DNA of 64,000 nucleotides from Candidatus Thiobius zoothamnicola (GCA_030826945.1 JAPQLC010000003.1:186001-250000); one strand, 5' to 3'. Shown: positions 39,842 to 49,274, counted from the first letter of the stretch. Made by a program: numbers and translations. The notes: generated by a model not told the origin, from the letters alone.

Positions 39842-41203
39842 TCAAACCGCCGCTTCAATCGCCTCACTGATGGTGGCCGCCGCAACAACCTGCAAGCCGT
39901 CAACCGGTGTCTTAGGCGCATTGGCATGTGGAATAATCGCCCGTTTGAAACCATGTTTGGCCGCTTCACGCAAACGCTCCTGACCATTGGGTACCGGTCG
40001 AAGCTCACCCGCCAAACCCACCTCGCCAAAAATCGCCAACTCTCCTTGCGGTGCGCGATCCCGATAACTGGATAACACCGCTAATAACACGGCCAGATCA
40101 GCCGCCGGTTCAGTGATACGCACGCCACCCACCACATTCAAAAAAACATCCTGGTCAAACATGGCAATACCGCCATGTCGATGCAACACTGCCAACAGCA
40201 TGGACAGACGATTCTGCTCCAAACCCAATGCAACACGTCTTGGATTACCCAAGGAGCTTTGGTCCACCAACGCCTGCACTTCGACCAATAATGGCCGGGT
40301 GCCCTCACGGGTCACCAACACGGCGCTGCCCGGTGCTTGATGCTGATGCCAGGATAAAAACAAGGCCGACGGATTGCTCACTTCGCGCAAGCCCTTATCC
40401 GTCATGGCGAACACGCCTAATTCATTCACCGCACCGAAACGGTTTTTGATCGCCCGAATCAAACGCAGTTGACTGCCGCTGTCACCCTCGAAATACAAAA
40501 CCGTATCCACCATATGCTCAAGCACACGCGGCCCGGCCAAAGCACCCTCTTTGGTGACATGTCCCACCAGGAAAACGCTAGTGCCTGTCTGTTTGGCGAA
40601 CCGCACCAAACGGGCGGCAGATTCACGGACCTGCGCCACCGAACCGGGCGCGGATTGCAACATCTCCGTATAAAAAGTCTGAATGGAATCCAATACCAAC
40701 ATCTTAGGTTGATGCTGCTGAGCCAGTTCGATGATGCGTTCGACACAAGTCTCAGTCAGAAGATGCAATTTTTCACGCGGCAGATTCAGACGTTGCGCCC
40801 GCAAACTGATTTGTTCAGCCGATTCTTCACCACTGACGTATAACGCCGACATCCGTTCAGACAACGACGCCAGAGCCTGAGTCAATAAAGTGGATTTGCC
40901 AATGCCAGGGTCGCCGCCCAACAACACCACGGAACCCGGTGCCAAACCGCCACCCAATACCCGATCCAGTTCCGCCATGCCGCTGGATGTGCGCTGGGTG
41001 ACTTCCGTCGCCACCTGATCCAAAGTGCGAATCCCAGCGGATTGAACACTTCCAGCATAACCTTTAAACGATGCAGCTTGATGCTTCGTTGGCTCTACCG
41101 CTTCCACCAGCGCATTCCAGGCACCACAATCATGGCATTGACCCGCCCATTTGGGGAAACGTGCGCCGCACTCACGACATTGATAGAAGGATTTTCTAGC
41201 CAT
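39842..41203 (-). CDS. radA: DNA repair protein RadA
   Basis: A 453-residue protein from ATG 41203 (MARKSFYQC); a TTG 15 nt upstream is unlikely. The order is a Cys4 zinc finger (CRECGARFPKWAGQCHDC in the first 35 residues), Walker A GGDPGIGKST, the KNRFG motif unique to RadA, and a C-terminal Lon-protease-like domain. RadA promotes branch migration in recombination, including during transformation. Its first 8 bp overlap the end of alr, so the two are translationally coupled. Confidence 0.96.
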   Translation of the reverse strand: MARKSFYQCRECGARFPKWAGQCHDCGAWNALVEAVEPTKHQAASFKGYAGSVQSAGIRTLDQVATEVTQRTSSGMAELDRVLGGGLAPGSVVLLGGDPGIGKSTLLTQALASLSERMSALYVSGEESAEQISLRAQRLNLPREKLHLLTETCVERIIELAQQHQPKMLVLDSIQTFYTEMLQSAPGSVAQVRESAARLVRFAKQTGTSVFLVGHVTKEGALAGPRVLEHMVDTVLYFEGDSGSQLRLIRAIKNRFGAVNELGVFAMTDKGLREVSNPSALFLSWHQHQAPGSAVLVTREGTRPLLVEVQALVDQSSLGNPRRVALGLEQNRLSMLLAVLHRHGGIAMFDQDVFLNVVGGVRITEPAADLAVLLAVLSSYRDRAPQGELAIFGEVGLAGELRPVPNGQERLREAAKHGFKRAIIPHANAPKTPVDGLQVVAAATISEAIEAAV

Positions 41204-42272
41204 GGTAATGCCGTTCAACCCGCGCCGTCACTTGGCACATCAAGGTATAAGGAATCGTGTTCGCCCAAACCGCCACCTCACCAATCGGCAAACCTTCGCC
41301 CCACAAAGTCACTGTATCGCCAACTTCGGCGGGCACATCGCTCAAATCAATCGTCAACATATCCATGGAAACACGCCCGACAATTGGCGCACGCCGTCCC
41401 TTCAGTAACACTTGCGCACCAAACTGGATATGACGCGGATAACCATCCCCATAACCAATCCCCACAACCCCTAATACACCATCCTTCGGCGCTCGCCAGA
41501 CGCCACCATAACCCACCGGATCACCCCGCCGAACCGGCCTTACCACAATCAATCTCGCCTGCAAAGTCATCACCGGCTGCAAATCATAATCCGCCGCGCA
41601 ATGGCCCAACATCGGCGACGCTCCATACAACATCAAGCCAGGCCGGATCCAATCCACATGACTCTGAGACCAAGCCAGCACGCCCGCTGAGTTAGCAATC
41701 GAACGCTCAAAGGCGTAGTGATCACAAATCTCTTGCATTTGATACAATTGACGATCCGTAGCGGGATCATCCACATCATCCGCATTCGCCAGATGCGTGA
41801 TTAATCGAATCTCATCAACCCAGGCACAAGATGCCAATTGAGTAATGCAAGCATGGCTTTGCGCGGCAGGAATCCCTAAACGATGCATCCCGGTATCCAA
41901 TTTCAACCAGCAACTCAAGGGAACTGGCGATTCATTTTCCAACAGCAAGGCTAATTGGCGCGCTTGATGCACGACGATCTGCAAATGCGCTTGCGCGGCA
42001 CACCTCAACTCATTACGATCATTCACGCCTTCCAACAACAAAACCGGGATCGTTACACCGGCCTTCCGCAGCTGCACGCCCTCACTCAATCGGGCCACCG
42101 CAAATGCATCGGCATCAGCCTGCAGGGCTTTGGCAACCTCTAATAGACCGTGTCCGTAAGCCTGGGACTTGATCACCGCTATGCACTTGGCACTAGGCGC
42201 ATAGCGGCGCGCCACCCCAAAATTATGCCGCAAAGCGACCAGATTAACCTTGGCGACAGGATTCCAATGCAT
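41196..42272 (-). CDS. alr: Alanine racemase
   Basis: A 358-residue PLP enzyme supplying D-alanine for peptidoglycan. ATG 42272 has GGAGG 6 nt upstream; the frame is open to 42305. The PLP-lysine motif reads AVIKSQAYGHGL, with Ser-Gln where Ala-Asn/Asp is usual, but the Lys and the YGHG core remain. The catalytic Tyr region GYGDGYPR and VGRVSMDM are intact. Confidence 0.95.
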   Translation of the reverse strand: MHWNPVAKVNLVALRHNFGVARRYAPSAKCIAVIKSQAYGHGLLEVAKALQADADAFAVARLSEGVQLRKAGVTIPVLLLEGVNDRNELRCAAQAHLQIVVHQARQLALLLENESPVPLSCWLKLDTGMHRLGIPAAQSHACITQLASCAWVDEIRLITHLANADDVDDPATDRQLYQMQEICDHYAFERSIANSAGVLAWSQSHVDWIRPGLMLYGASPMLGHCAADYDLQPVMTLQARLIVVRPVRRGDPVGYGGVWRAPKDGVLGVVGIGYGDGYPRHIQFGAQVLLKGRRAPIVGRVSMDMLTIDLSDVPAEVGDTVTLWGEGLPIGEVAVWANTIPYTLMCQVTARVERHYHG

Positions 42273-42361
42273 CAATCTCCTCCCAATGATTAAGCTCACC
42301 GGCAAAATAAAGCATAGTGAGGAACGAACGCAGCTTTATTTTATCCGACTGCAGTGCCTCG

Positions 42362-43912
42362 TTAACTGCTGAGCGCTGTATCGTAATTGGATCTTTGTTC
42401 AGCAATACCAAGTTCCAATTGACCAGTATGAGAAGCCTGTTGGTCTTCTACCCACCGTTGATATTGTTCTATTTCACCAAGCTCTCTTGCTATTTCCTTT
42501 ATTGATAGCCTTCTCAACAGCCGAGTAGTAATCGGTCGTTTCTCATCCCAAAAAACCATTGACTCAAGAAATTCAAGTGCAGGAGTCGAGGTAACTAAAT
42601 GATAAACGAATTCTGCTTCTTCTTTTGTGTCGAATGATAAAAAATTTACAGTATCATCGAATAAAACCGTCTTTCCATCTAATGGACCTACAATGTTAAA
42701 CTTCAATTTTTTATATAGTCCTGATATTGCAATCTTCCAATCCTTGAATGAATAATTACCCACACCGAAAATAGAAAAATCAGGCTTGTTCCTGTATATA
42801 GAACTTCTCCTCTTATCTAAATGTTCTCTGTTATTTACTAAATATTCCCATGTTTTCGGAGCGAAATCCTTAATTCTGCAGGTTTCTTCACCAACAGATT
42901 TCTGGGTTGTCAAGGCAACTCTCCTATATGTTTTTACTCTCCCATTTCCCACATCAGAACCTTTTAATAGGGGGTAAATATATTTATCTTCACATTCCAC
43001 TATTTCTCCAAAGCCATTTTTATAGCCATCGTCTAATGGCTCTAGCTCCATAACTCTAGAACAATCATGCTTTATACCAGAACGCCAGATATATCGGAGG
43101 TCTTGCCCTCTTAATTTCCTCCATTTCTCGTAGTTATTAACATCACTGACAATATACCCGTCCCTCTCACCAATGACATATGAAGGTGCGACTGAGTCTA
43201 ATGATTCATAAACTTCGCAATCAGTATTCCCAGTATCCGCAGTTAATACAAACAGGCACGCCTCCACAGCAGCATCAAAATATAGCTTCGCATCGATTGA
43301 ATAGACATGTCCGAAGAAACGATGCTTTGTGCTCTGCCTAACTTGCCTCATGACCTTACGTGCAACAGAATACTTACATAGAAATGCTATCGTTCCTGCA
43401 CGATTTGATAGCCATTCAACATGCTTTAGCAGCATCCACTCAGAAATATCGAAATTGCCTGATCCTGTAATAGCTTCTATACCTTTCCGTTTTTGAAAGT
43501 TGGATTTTTCGGGAAGATTTTTGCTATTGATAAGCCCCAACTCGCTACTTGTAACCCAAGGAGGATTTCCAATGATAAGGATGTTTCCTTGCAGTCCAGA
43601 GAGAGTTTTATTCCAGTCGGTATTGAAAAAATCGGCTTCGTTTACCGTTACATGATTTCCCGTAGAAACATCCTTTAGGGCTAAATTAGCCTCCTTAACA
43701 TATTCAGGATTAATCTCGAAGCCCAAAACAATTGCGTTCTCAAAGCCCTCACATGATGCGCGAACAAAAGTTCCCCTCCCACAAGTTGGCTCAATAATAA
43801 CATCGGGGTTGATTCCATGATCCCGTTTCAGAACTTCAACAATTTTTCTGGCAAGATCAATTGGCGTCTGAAAATCACCAAACTGCCATTTATCAATAGA
43901 TTTTCTTACCAC
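42362..43912 (-). CDS. N6-adenine DNA methyltransferase (type II R-M)
   Basis: A 516-residue methyltransferase starting at GTG 43912. A FGDFQTP start box is followed by motif I EPTCGRGTF, acidic FEINPEY, DFF and catalytic motif IV IGNPPWVT, the layout of TaqI-like gamma-class adenine methyltransferases. The C-terminal 250 residues are a target-recognition region. The gene abuts the nuclease gene with no spacer. Its base composition is clearly lower in G+C than its flanks. The recognition sequence is unknown. Confidence 0.85.
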   Translation of the reverse strand: MVRKSIDKWQFGDFQTPIDLARKIVEVLKRDHGINPDVIIEPTCGRGTFVRASCEGFENAIVLGFEINPEYVKEANLALKDVSTGNHVTVNEADFFNTDWNKTLSGLQGNILIIGNPPWVTSSELGLINSKNLPEKSNFQKRKGIEAITGSGNFDISEWMLLKHVEWLSNRAGTIAFLCKYSVARKVMRQVRQSTKHRFFGHVYSIDAKLYFDAAVEACLFVLTADTGNTDCEVYESLDSVAPSYVIGERDGYIVSDVNNYEKWRKLRGQDLRYIWRSGIKHDCSRVMELEPLDDGYKNGFGEIVECEDKYIYPLLKGSDVGNGRVKTYRRVALTTQKSVGEETCRIKDFAPKTWEYLVNNREHLDKRRSSIYRNKPDFSIFGVGNYSFKDWKIAISGLYKKLKFNIVGPLDGKTVLFDDTVNFLSFDTKEEAEFVYHLVTSTPALEFLESMVFWDEKRPITTRLLRRLSIKEIARELGEIEQYQRWVEDQQASHTGQLELGIAEQRSNYDTALSS

Positions 43913-44566
43913 TTAACGAACCCTTGAAATTCCTGGAACCTCACCAGCTTTCTGTATAACCCTGCCATACTGAAGTCTCCACTGAAGAGCGTTCGATATA
44001 GTCAAATATCCTTGATTAGGTGGTGTTTCTATAATTCTATCGGCGAGTTGTTCTGCGCCAATTTCATCTACTGGCAAATTCCTTTCGTTGATAAAGGCGA
44101 TAACATCATCCTTATTTCCCTCTCGTTCCAGAATATCCAGCAGCCCCTTTGTGGTTTGAAAATCAGCCGTACGTTCTTTTTCAACAAAGATAGTGTGCTG
44201 CATATTTAGCTGACCAGTTTTGTTTTTCTCATCATCTATCTTCTCATAAACAAAAACCAGCAAATGATAACCAAACCCAAATATTTTCTGGGAGGCTGAG
44301 TTAAAAGGGCAGGAAGATTGCGGTTGCTTAAAGCTGGTTACTTTTATATCAACTCCGAGACCAGGAAAATCTATACCAGATGCGGAATTACCTTGTTCAT
44401 ACTCATATATGCCTGCAAGGTATGCGGTAAATTTGTGCTCAAGATATGTTCCAACAGCTTTTCCGTCAGTTACACCATAAAGAGATGGCTCGCCGTAAGA
44501 GGTCTCCATCTCCGCAAATTTGGATGCCTCTCCTTGCAAAGTTTCAATTGTCAATGTTGGTTTCAT
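43913..44566 (-). CDS. Type II restriction endonuclease (PD-(D/E)xK-like)
   Basis: A 217-residue protein directly before, and ending at, the methyltransferase start. It has YLEHKFTAYL and the nuclease core segment GIDFPGLGVDIKVTSFKQPQ, where an acidic residue and D-I-K fit a PD-(D/E)xK active site. CPFNSASQKIFGFGYHLLVFVY follows. The assignment as the nuclease rests on this motif plus its partner gene. Low G+C like its partner. Confidence 0.72.
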   Translation of the reverse strand: MKPTLTIETLQGEASKFAEMETSYGEPSLYGVTDGKAVGTYLEHKFTAYLAGIYEYEQGNSASGIDFPGLGVDIKVTSFKQPQSSCPFNSASQKIFGFGYHLLVFVYEKIDDEKNKTGQLNMQHTIFVEKERTADFQTTKGLLDILEREGNKDDVIAFINERNLPVDEIGAEQLADRIIETPPNQGYLTISNALQWRLQYGRVIQKAGEVPGISRVR

Positions 44567-44717
44567 ATGTCTTTCTATGTTGTTTTTTTGCAGCTAACGA
44601 GGCTGTAGAACAACCATCGTACTAGGGAACATTCTCAATTAGATGAGCAGTGGTGCGCAGCCTGGGAAATATTCGGATTTATTTTGGACATCGGCGTGAT
44701 ATCGCACGATTTTACGG

Positions 44718-44792
44718 GATGATCAATGGGAACGCATCAAAGATTTACCCTCAGGGAAAGCCACGGACTGTGGTGTTACGGCGGCTGGATTC
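44718..44792 (+). pseudogene. Remnant of an IS5-family transposase N-terminus
   Basis: In one frame of the plus strand the bases read DDQWERIKDLPSGKATDCGV then TAAGF, a close match to the start of IS5-type transposases (DEQWERIKDLLPGKATDCGVTA). Only about 25 codons survive, with no start and no downstream part. Confidence 0.65.
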
Positions 44793-44794
44793 TT

Positions 44795-44918
44795 CATGCA
44801 CTGGTGTTTTTGTAGACAATGCCTACATTGGAGCAGCCAGCCTTCAAACCCCATTATTTTACTGAAGGGAACTTGACCTGAAAAAGCCATTTTTACGATT
44901 GATACCCTGATGTCGGTG
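44795..44918 (-). pseudogene. Remnant of an IS1182-like transposase C-terminal part
   Basis: Read leftward, VPFSKIMGFEGWLLQCRHC, LQKHQCMKNP matches the Cys-rich segment near the end of IS1182-type transposases. It directly abuts the IS5 scar, in the opposite orientation. Both ends are missing. Confidence 0.45.
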
Positions 44919-44974
44919 TATGTGCAACCAAACCGCCTTGTGCTGACCCACGAGACACAGCGAAAAAACCCAAA

Positions 44975-45002
44975 GCCCCAGCAGTTGACTGGGGCGTTTT
45001 TT
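44975..45002 (+). terminator. Orphan rho-independent terminator
   Basis: GCCCCAG (44975-44981), a 7-nt loop and CTGGGGC (44989-44995) are followed by GTTTTTT, a textbook plus-strand terminator. A-runs on its left would also serve the minus strand. No intact gene ends here, so it probably belonged to a gene lost in the IS-scarred patch. Confidence 0.75.
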
Positions 45003-45093
45003 ATCGAAAAAAAATCACTATACGCCAATAGCCGCTTGTGCTATATCCTTCAATATCCCTTTCACCGCACTCCAAATACCTGCCGAATCAGCC

Positions 45094-45753
45094 GTGTACG
45101 CCGCTTTTGCACAATATCACTCAGACGCGCCGGTTGATGCTGAACCAACCAAACCCAATCAGCATGTCGCCGCTGAAAACCGACGCGCAAAAACACCGGC
45201 ATACCATGCTCCGGAATCTGTCGAACATTTCCTTGCGCAGGTTGAACAGCCACTATACCGGTATGCTTACCGCTTTCTGAAATGCGAGCAGGATGCCTTG
45301 GAAGCTGTGCAAGAGACGCTGCTTAAATGGGTTGAGAAAAAATATTCACATAAACCGGTCGATGCATGGCGACCTCTGGTTTACCGCATTCTGCAAAACC
45401 ATCTGTATGATATAAAACGCCGTCAACGTATTACTGGCGGCATCATCCATATTTTCAATAAAATCACCTTTACGGAAAACACACGGGATCTTGTTGAATC
45501 CGCGCCAGCCAGTCCACATCAGGAACCAGAGCGGCAAAAAGACCAGGACGCATTCATCACCGCATTAATGAACGCGCTTGAAACCTTACCCAAACGCCAA
45601 CGTCAGGCTTTTGAATACCGGGTCGGCGAAGGCCTGAGCACGCGGGAAACCGCCATCGCCATGGGGTGTGGGGAAGGATCCGTGATGACTCATCTCTCAC
45701 GGGCCAATCAGGCGCTGCGCAAAGCGTTACGGACCTTTCATGACATCCATTGA
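45094..45753 (+). CDS. RNA polymerase sigma factor, sigma-70 (ECF-like)
   Basis: About 219 residues from a GTG; the first 45 residues are low-complexity and the true start may be later. Region 2 reads YRYAYRFLKCEQDALEAVQETLLK with DAWRPLVYRILQNHLYD. Region 4 reads LPKRQRQAFEYRVGEGLSTRETAIAMGCGEGSVMTHLSRANQALR in sections, a clear helix-turn-helix. No anti-sigma gene follows: the next gene is a membrane protein 137 bp away with unrelated sequence. The target promoters are unknown. Confidence 0.85.
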   Translation: MYAAFAQYHSDAPVDAEPTKPNQHVAAENRRAKTPAYHAPESVEHFLAQVEQPLYRYAYRFLKCEQDALEAVQETLLKWVEKKYSHKPVDAWRPLVYRILQNHLYDIKRRQRITGGIIHIFNKITFTENTRDLVESAPASPHQEPERQKDQDAFITALMNALETLPKRQRQAFEYRVGEGLSTRETAIAMGCGEGSVMTHLSRANQALRKALRTFHDIH

Positions 45754-45890
45754 TCGAACCACGCTTTAAGTACTGACGAACAGACCTGATATATCCGCCA
45801 GGATTTTGCAAAGATCCACCCTTCATCAAAGTCATCAACACCCTCAGCACAGAATGACTTTGGCGCTCAATTTGAAACAGGTGACTCGCG

Positions 45891-46349
45891 ATGAAAATTC
45901 TCTTACTGATTTTACGCAGACTCTGGGCTTTACCCAATACGCTGATTGGCTTGATCTACGGCATCCTGGGGCTAGTTCTGGGTGCCAAAGTGCATTGGGC
46001 AGGGGATGTCGGCATATTGCGCTTCACCGACGTGCCCAAAAGTATTTTAGGAACGGCCATGTCATTAGGGCATGTACAGCTTTTCAGCGCAGGCTACTTC
46101 AAAACCTTTGGCGGCGACTACACGCCGAACCGGTTTGGCGTGTCTGTGGTTGCTGAAGAGACTTTACATACGCAACAAGCTGAAGTGCTCGGACCATTTT
46201 ATTTGCTGTTCTACGGCTTGGGACTGATCATTTCACTCATCACCACACGCACCACACACCACAACAATTTCATGGAGAAAGCACCGGAACGTGGAGCCGG
46301 GCTATGGCCATGGGAAGCAAAAGATTCTCAAAAAACGGCAAACTCTTAA
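45891..46349 (+). CDS. Hypothetical membrane protein
   Basis: A 152-residue protein with an N-terminal hydrophobic stretch (PNTLIGLIYGILGLVLG), a soluble middle and a second hydrophobic helix near 120-138 (FYLLFYGLGLIISLIT). The middle contains LGHVQLF and EETLHTQQAEVLGPFYLL, a pattern that recalls proteins with HE..H metal sites, though here only one His of such a motif is present. dnaB starts 9 bp downstream, so they may share a transcript. Confidence 0.55.
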   Translation: MKILLLILRRLWALPNTLIGLIYGILGLVLGAKVHWAGDVGILRFTDVPKSILGTAMSLGHVQLFSAGYFKTFGGDYTPNRFGVSVVAEETLHTQQAEVLGPFYLLFYGLGLIISLITTRTTHHNNFMEKAPERGAGLWPWEAKDSQKTANS

Positions 46350-46358
46350 ATTCACCTT

Positions 46359-49274
46359 ATGTCAACTGAACCCGATTACGAAGACTTACCGCCTCTGGAA
46401 GACCTGGCTGGCTTCGCCGAATCCGCTGTCGATGGGCTGCCTGTCCCGCCCCACTCCATCCAGGCAGAACAAGCGGTGCTCGGCGGCTTGATGCTCAATA
46501 ATGAAGCCTGGGATCAAATCGCCGATATGATCTCTGTTGAAGACTTCTATCGACGCGAGCATAAATCCATCTTTGAAGGCATTCACGCGCTGGCTGATCA
46601 GAATCGCCCTTGCGATCTGGTCACACTGGCCGAAGAATTGGAGCAGCGTGGACAACTCGCGGATATCGGCGGCATCGCTTATCTGGGGGCACTGGTTGAC
46701 GACACACCGGTCGCCTCGAATGTACCGGCTTATGTCACGATCGTGCGCGAAAGGTCGGTGATACGCCAACTGATCCAGATTGGCAACCGGATTGCGGAAA
46801 GCGGCTATCGGCCCGCTGGTCGCAAAGTGCATGAATTACTGGACGAAGCCGAAGTACAGGTTTTCCGTATCGCTGAACAACTGACCAAGGGACGGGCCGA
46901 ATTCCATCCGGTCACCAAGTTGCTCACAAAAGCGGTTGACCGTATCGAAGAACTGTTCAGCAGTGACAAGGATCTAACCGGCGTGGCGACAGGTTTCCAT
47001 GACTTCGACCAAAAAACGTCTGGCTTGCAAAATGCCGACCTCATCATCGTTGCAGGACGCCCATCCATGGGGAAATGCATCATGGCAGGCAGTCGGGTGC
47101 TAGATCCCGCAACCGGGCGGCTGGAAATAATCGATGATCTGGTTGTCCGGCGACATGGAAACATCGCCACATTGACCACAGATTACCGCTTCCAATCCGC
47201 TCACCCCACGCAGTTTGTTGACGATGGCGTCAAACCGGTATTTCGCGTTCGCACAACTTCGGGACGTGAAATCAATGCCACGCTGACACACCCTTTCCTG
47301 ACCATCCACGGCTGGAAACCGTTAGCAGAATTGCAGGTTGGCGACCGAATTGGTGCGCCACGCAAACTGCCTTTTTTCGGCACTGGCGACCTGTCTGAAC
47401 AAAAAACCAAACTGGCGGCTTATTTTCTGACCGATGGTTGCTTAACCCACGCCTGTCCTCAGTTCACCAATATCAATCCACGCATCCGACAAGACTTTAT
47501 TGCGGCGTTAGACGATTTTCCCGGCGTTCAAGCCTGTCTGCAAAACAGCCGGGGCACACGTACACCCAGCTTACATGTCGCTATGAACCGGAGTTTTTTG
47601 CGTCAGGCAAGACAGACATTCTCCAACCGTTTACGTCAACGCCTGAATGAACTCTCTTTAAGCTTACCGACATTAGCCGCCCATCTGGGCGTAGCAGTCG
47701 CCACTGTGCATTACTGGACTATCGGCAAAGCGGCACCAGCGGGCAATACTCTGGGTTTGCTGTGTCGTGAATTACACATGGAACCCACTGCTTTAATGCC
47801 GTATGGCGTCGCCGCCACCCAACGCTCAACACCCAACCCGGTTACTGAGTGGCTGAATGAAATCGGTCTGATGGGCAAAACCGCACATGAAAAGCGCGTC
47901 CCGGCCTGTATTTTTGAATTACCCGCAGAACGCATGGCCATATTCATCAATCGCGCCTTCGCCTGTGACGGCAGCGTGTATGTGCAAAACGGTGATCAGG
48001 TGGGCATTTCGTACAGCACAGTTAATTATGGTCTGGCGAAAGACATGCGCCATTTGTTGCTGCGTTTCGGCATTCTGGCCAAACTGCGTCACCGGCGAAT
48101 CAAATACCAGAATACATACCGGCCGGCCTATGAATTACGCATCACCCACCAGCAACATGTGCGTGACTTTTTGCAACGGATAGGTATTTACGGCAAAGAA
48201 GAAGCGGTGATGGAAGCGCTATCAGTGAATCGGACAAAAACGGCCAAGATCGTTTTGGATACCTTGCCCAAAGAAATCTGGGCACTCATCGCCGAACGTA
48301 AAGGAGACTTGACCTGGGCGGAACTGGCGCGCCGTATGGGCCGAAAGCCGGGTCACAACTTTCACGTCGGCAAACGTGGCGTCGGGCGTGCTTTGCTGAC
48401 GGAAATTGCGCATGCCTTGGGGGATGCGGAACTCGCCAATTTAGCCACCAGTGATCTGTATTGGGACCCAATCGAATCGATACATTATTTAGGCGAAAAA
48501 CAGGTCTATGACTTGAGCGTGCCGGATACCCATAATTTCGTCGCGGAAGACGTGTTGGTGCATAACACCAGCTTCGCCATGAACATCGCCGAGAATGTGG
48601 CGATTGGCGAGAAGCTCCCAGTCGCCATTTTCTCCATGGAAATGCCCGGCGAACAATTGACCTTGCGCATGATCTCATCGCTGGGGCGCATCAACCAGCA
48701 GTCTGTGCGCTCAGGTAAATTACAGGATGACGACTGGCCCCGCATCACATCGGCGGTCAATCTGCTCAGCCAAACCAAAATTTTTATTGATGACACGCCC
48801 GCCTTAAACCCAACCGAGTTACGCGCCCGTTGCCGTCGTTTAATGCGAGAACAAGGACAATTGGGGCTGGTCGTGATCGACTATCTGCAATTAATGCAAA
48901 TGCAGGATTCCAACGAAAACCGCGCCACGGAAATATCCGCGATCTCACGCTCGCTGAAGGCGCTGGCCAAAGAACTCAATGTACCGGTCATCGCGTTATC
49001 GCAGCTCAACCGCTCGTTAGAGCAAAGACCCAATAAACGCCCGGTCATGTCAGATTTGCGCGAATCCGGCGCAATTGAACAAGATGCCGATCTGATTGTC
49101 TTTATCTATCGTGATGAGGTTTACCATGAAGACACCATTGACAAAGGCAAAGCGGAAATCGTCATCGGCAAACAACGTAACGGTCCGATCGGCACCGTCC
49201 ACTTATCCTTCCAGGGGCAATATGTCCGATTTGACAATTTAGCTCAGGAAGCCTACGAAGCGTATATAACCTGA
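46359..49274 (+). CDS. dnaB: Replicative DNA helicase DnaB, interrupted by an intein
   Basis: A 971-residue precursor. After removing residues 240-736 the exteins join to 474 residues, the normal DnaB length. The N-terminal domain begins PPHSIQAEQAVLGGLML. The RecA-like domain has GRPSMGK before the intein and TSFAMNIAENVA after it, so the insertion splits Walker A between Lys and Thr. Later motifs are intact: LVVIDYLQLM, SQLNRSLEQRPNKRPVMSDLRESGAIEQDAD and KQRNGPIG. The helicase is inactive until the intein splices. Confidence 0.96.
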   Translation: MSTEPDYEDLPPLEDLAGFAESAVDGLPVPPHSIQAEQAVLGGLMLNNEAWDQIADMISVEDFYRREHKSIFEGIHALADQNRPCDLVTLAEELEQRGQLADIGGIAYLGALVDDTPVASNVPAYVTIVRERSVIRQLIQIGNRIAESGYRPAGRKVHELLDEAEVQVFRIAEQLTKGRAEFHPVTKLLTKAVDRIEELFSSDKDLTGVATGFHDFDQKTSGLQNADLIIVAGRPSMGKCIMAGSRVLDPATGRLEIIDDLVVRRHGNIATLTTDYRFQSAHPTQFVDDGVKPVFRVRTTSGREINATLTHPFLTIHGWKPLAELQVGDRIGAPRKLPFFGTGDLSEQKTKLAAYFLTDGCLTHACPQFTNINPRIRQDFIAALDDFPGVQACLQNSRGTRTPSLHVAMNRSFLRQARQTFSNRLRQRLNELSLSLPTLAAHLGVAVATVHYWTIGKAAPAGNTLGLLCRELHMEPTALMPYGVAATQRSTPNPVTEWLNEIGLMGKTAHEKRVPACIFELPAERMAIFINRAFACDGSVYVQNGDQVGISYSTVNYGLAKDMRHLLLRFGILAKLRHRRIKYQNTYRPAYELRITHQQHVRDFLQRIGIYGKEEAVMEALSVNRTKTAKIVLDTLPKEIWALIAERKGDLTWAELARRMGRKPGHNFHVGKRGVGRALLTEIAHALGDAELANLATSDLYWDPIESIHYLGEKQVYDLSVPDTHNFVAEDVLVHNTSFAMNIAENVAIGEKLPVAIFSMEMPGEQLTLRMISSLGRINQQSVRSGKLQDDDWPRITSAVNLLSQTKIFIDDTPALNPTELRARCRRLMREQGQLGLVVIDYLQLMQMQDSNENRATEISAISRSLKALAKELNVPVIALSQLNRSLEQRPNKRPVMSDLRESGAIEQDADLIVFIYRDEVYHEDTIDKGKAEIVIGKQRNGPIGTVHLSFQGQYVRFDNLAQEAYEAYIT
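47076..48566 (+). other. DnaB intein with LAGLIDADG endonuclease and HTH segment
   Basis: A 497-residue intein (DnaB residues 240-736). It starts with Cys (CIMAGSRVLDPATG), has block B ATLTHPFLTIHGWKPLAELQ-like sequence with the conserved T..H, block F KQVYDLSVPDTHNFVAEDVL and ends VHN before Thr+1. All residues needed for splicing are present. Homing endonuclease motifs are LAAYFLTDGCL (about residues 350-360) and INRAFACDGSVY (about 527-538), both with the catalytic Asp. Between them, near 425-460, lies a Cro-like helix-turn-helix (LSLPTLAAHLGVAVATVHYW). Confidence 0.95.

Larger units (their letters stand above)
42356..44603. repeat. 14-bp inverted repeats flanking the restriction-modification module
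   Basis: GCCTCGTTAACTGC at 42356-42369 and GCAGCTAACGAGGC at 44590-44603 are reverse complements with one mismatch. They sit at the 3' end of the methyltransferase gene and just upstream of the nuclease gene, so they bracket the module almost exactly. TAACGAGGC / GCCTCGTTA resemble integron-type or other site-specific recombination ends, but no full attC is visible. Confidence 0.55.

Noticed and set aside
42306-42361. Full attC site at the left end of the restriction module
   Set aside because: Only the 14-bp end sequence is shared with the right flank. The second half of an attC dyad could not be found.
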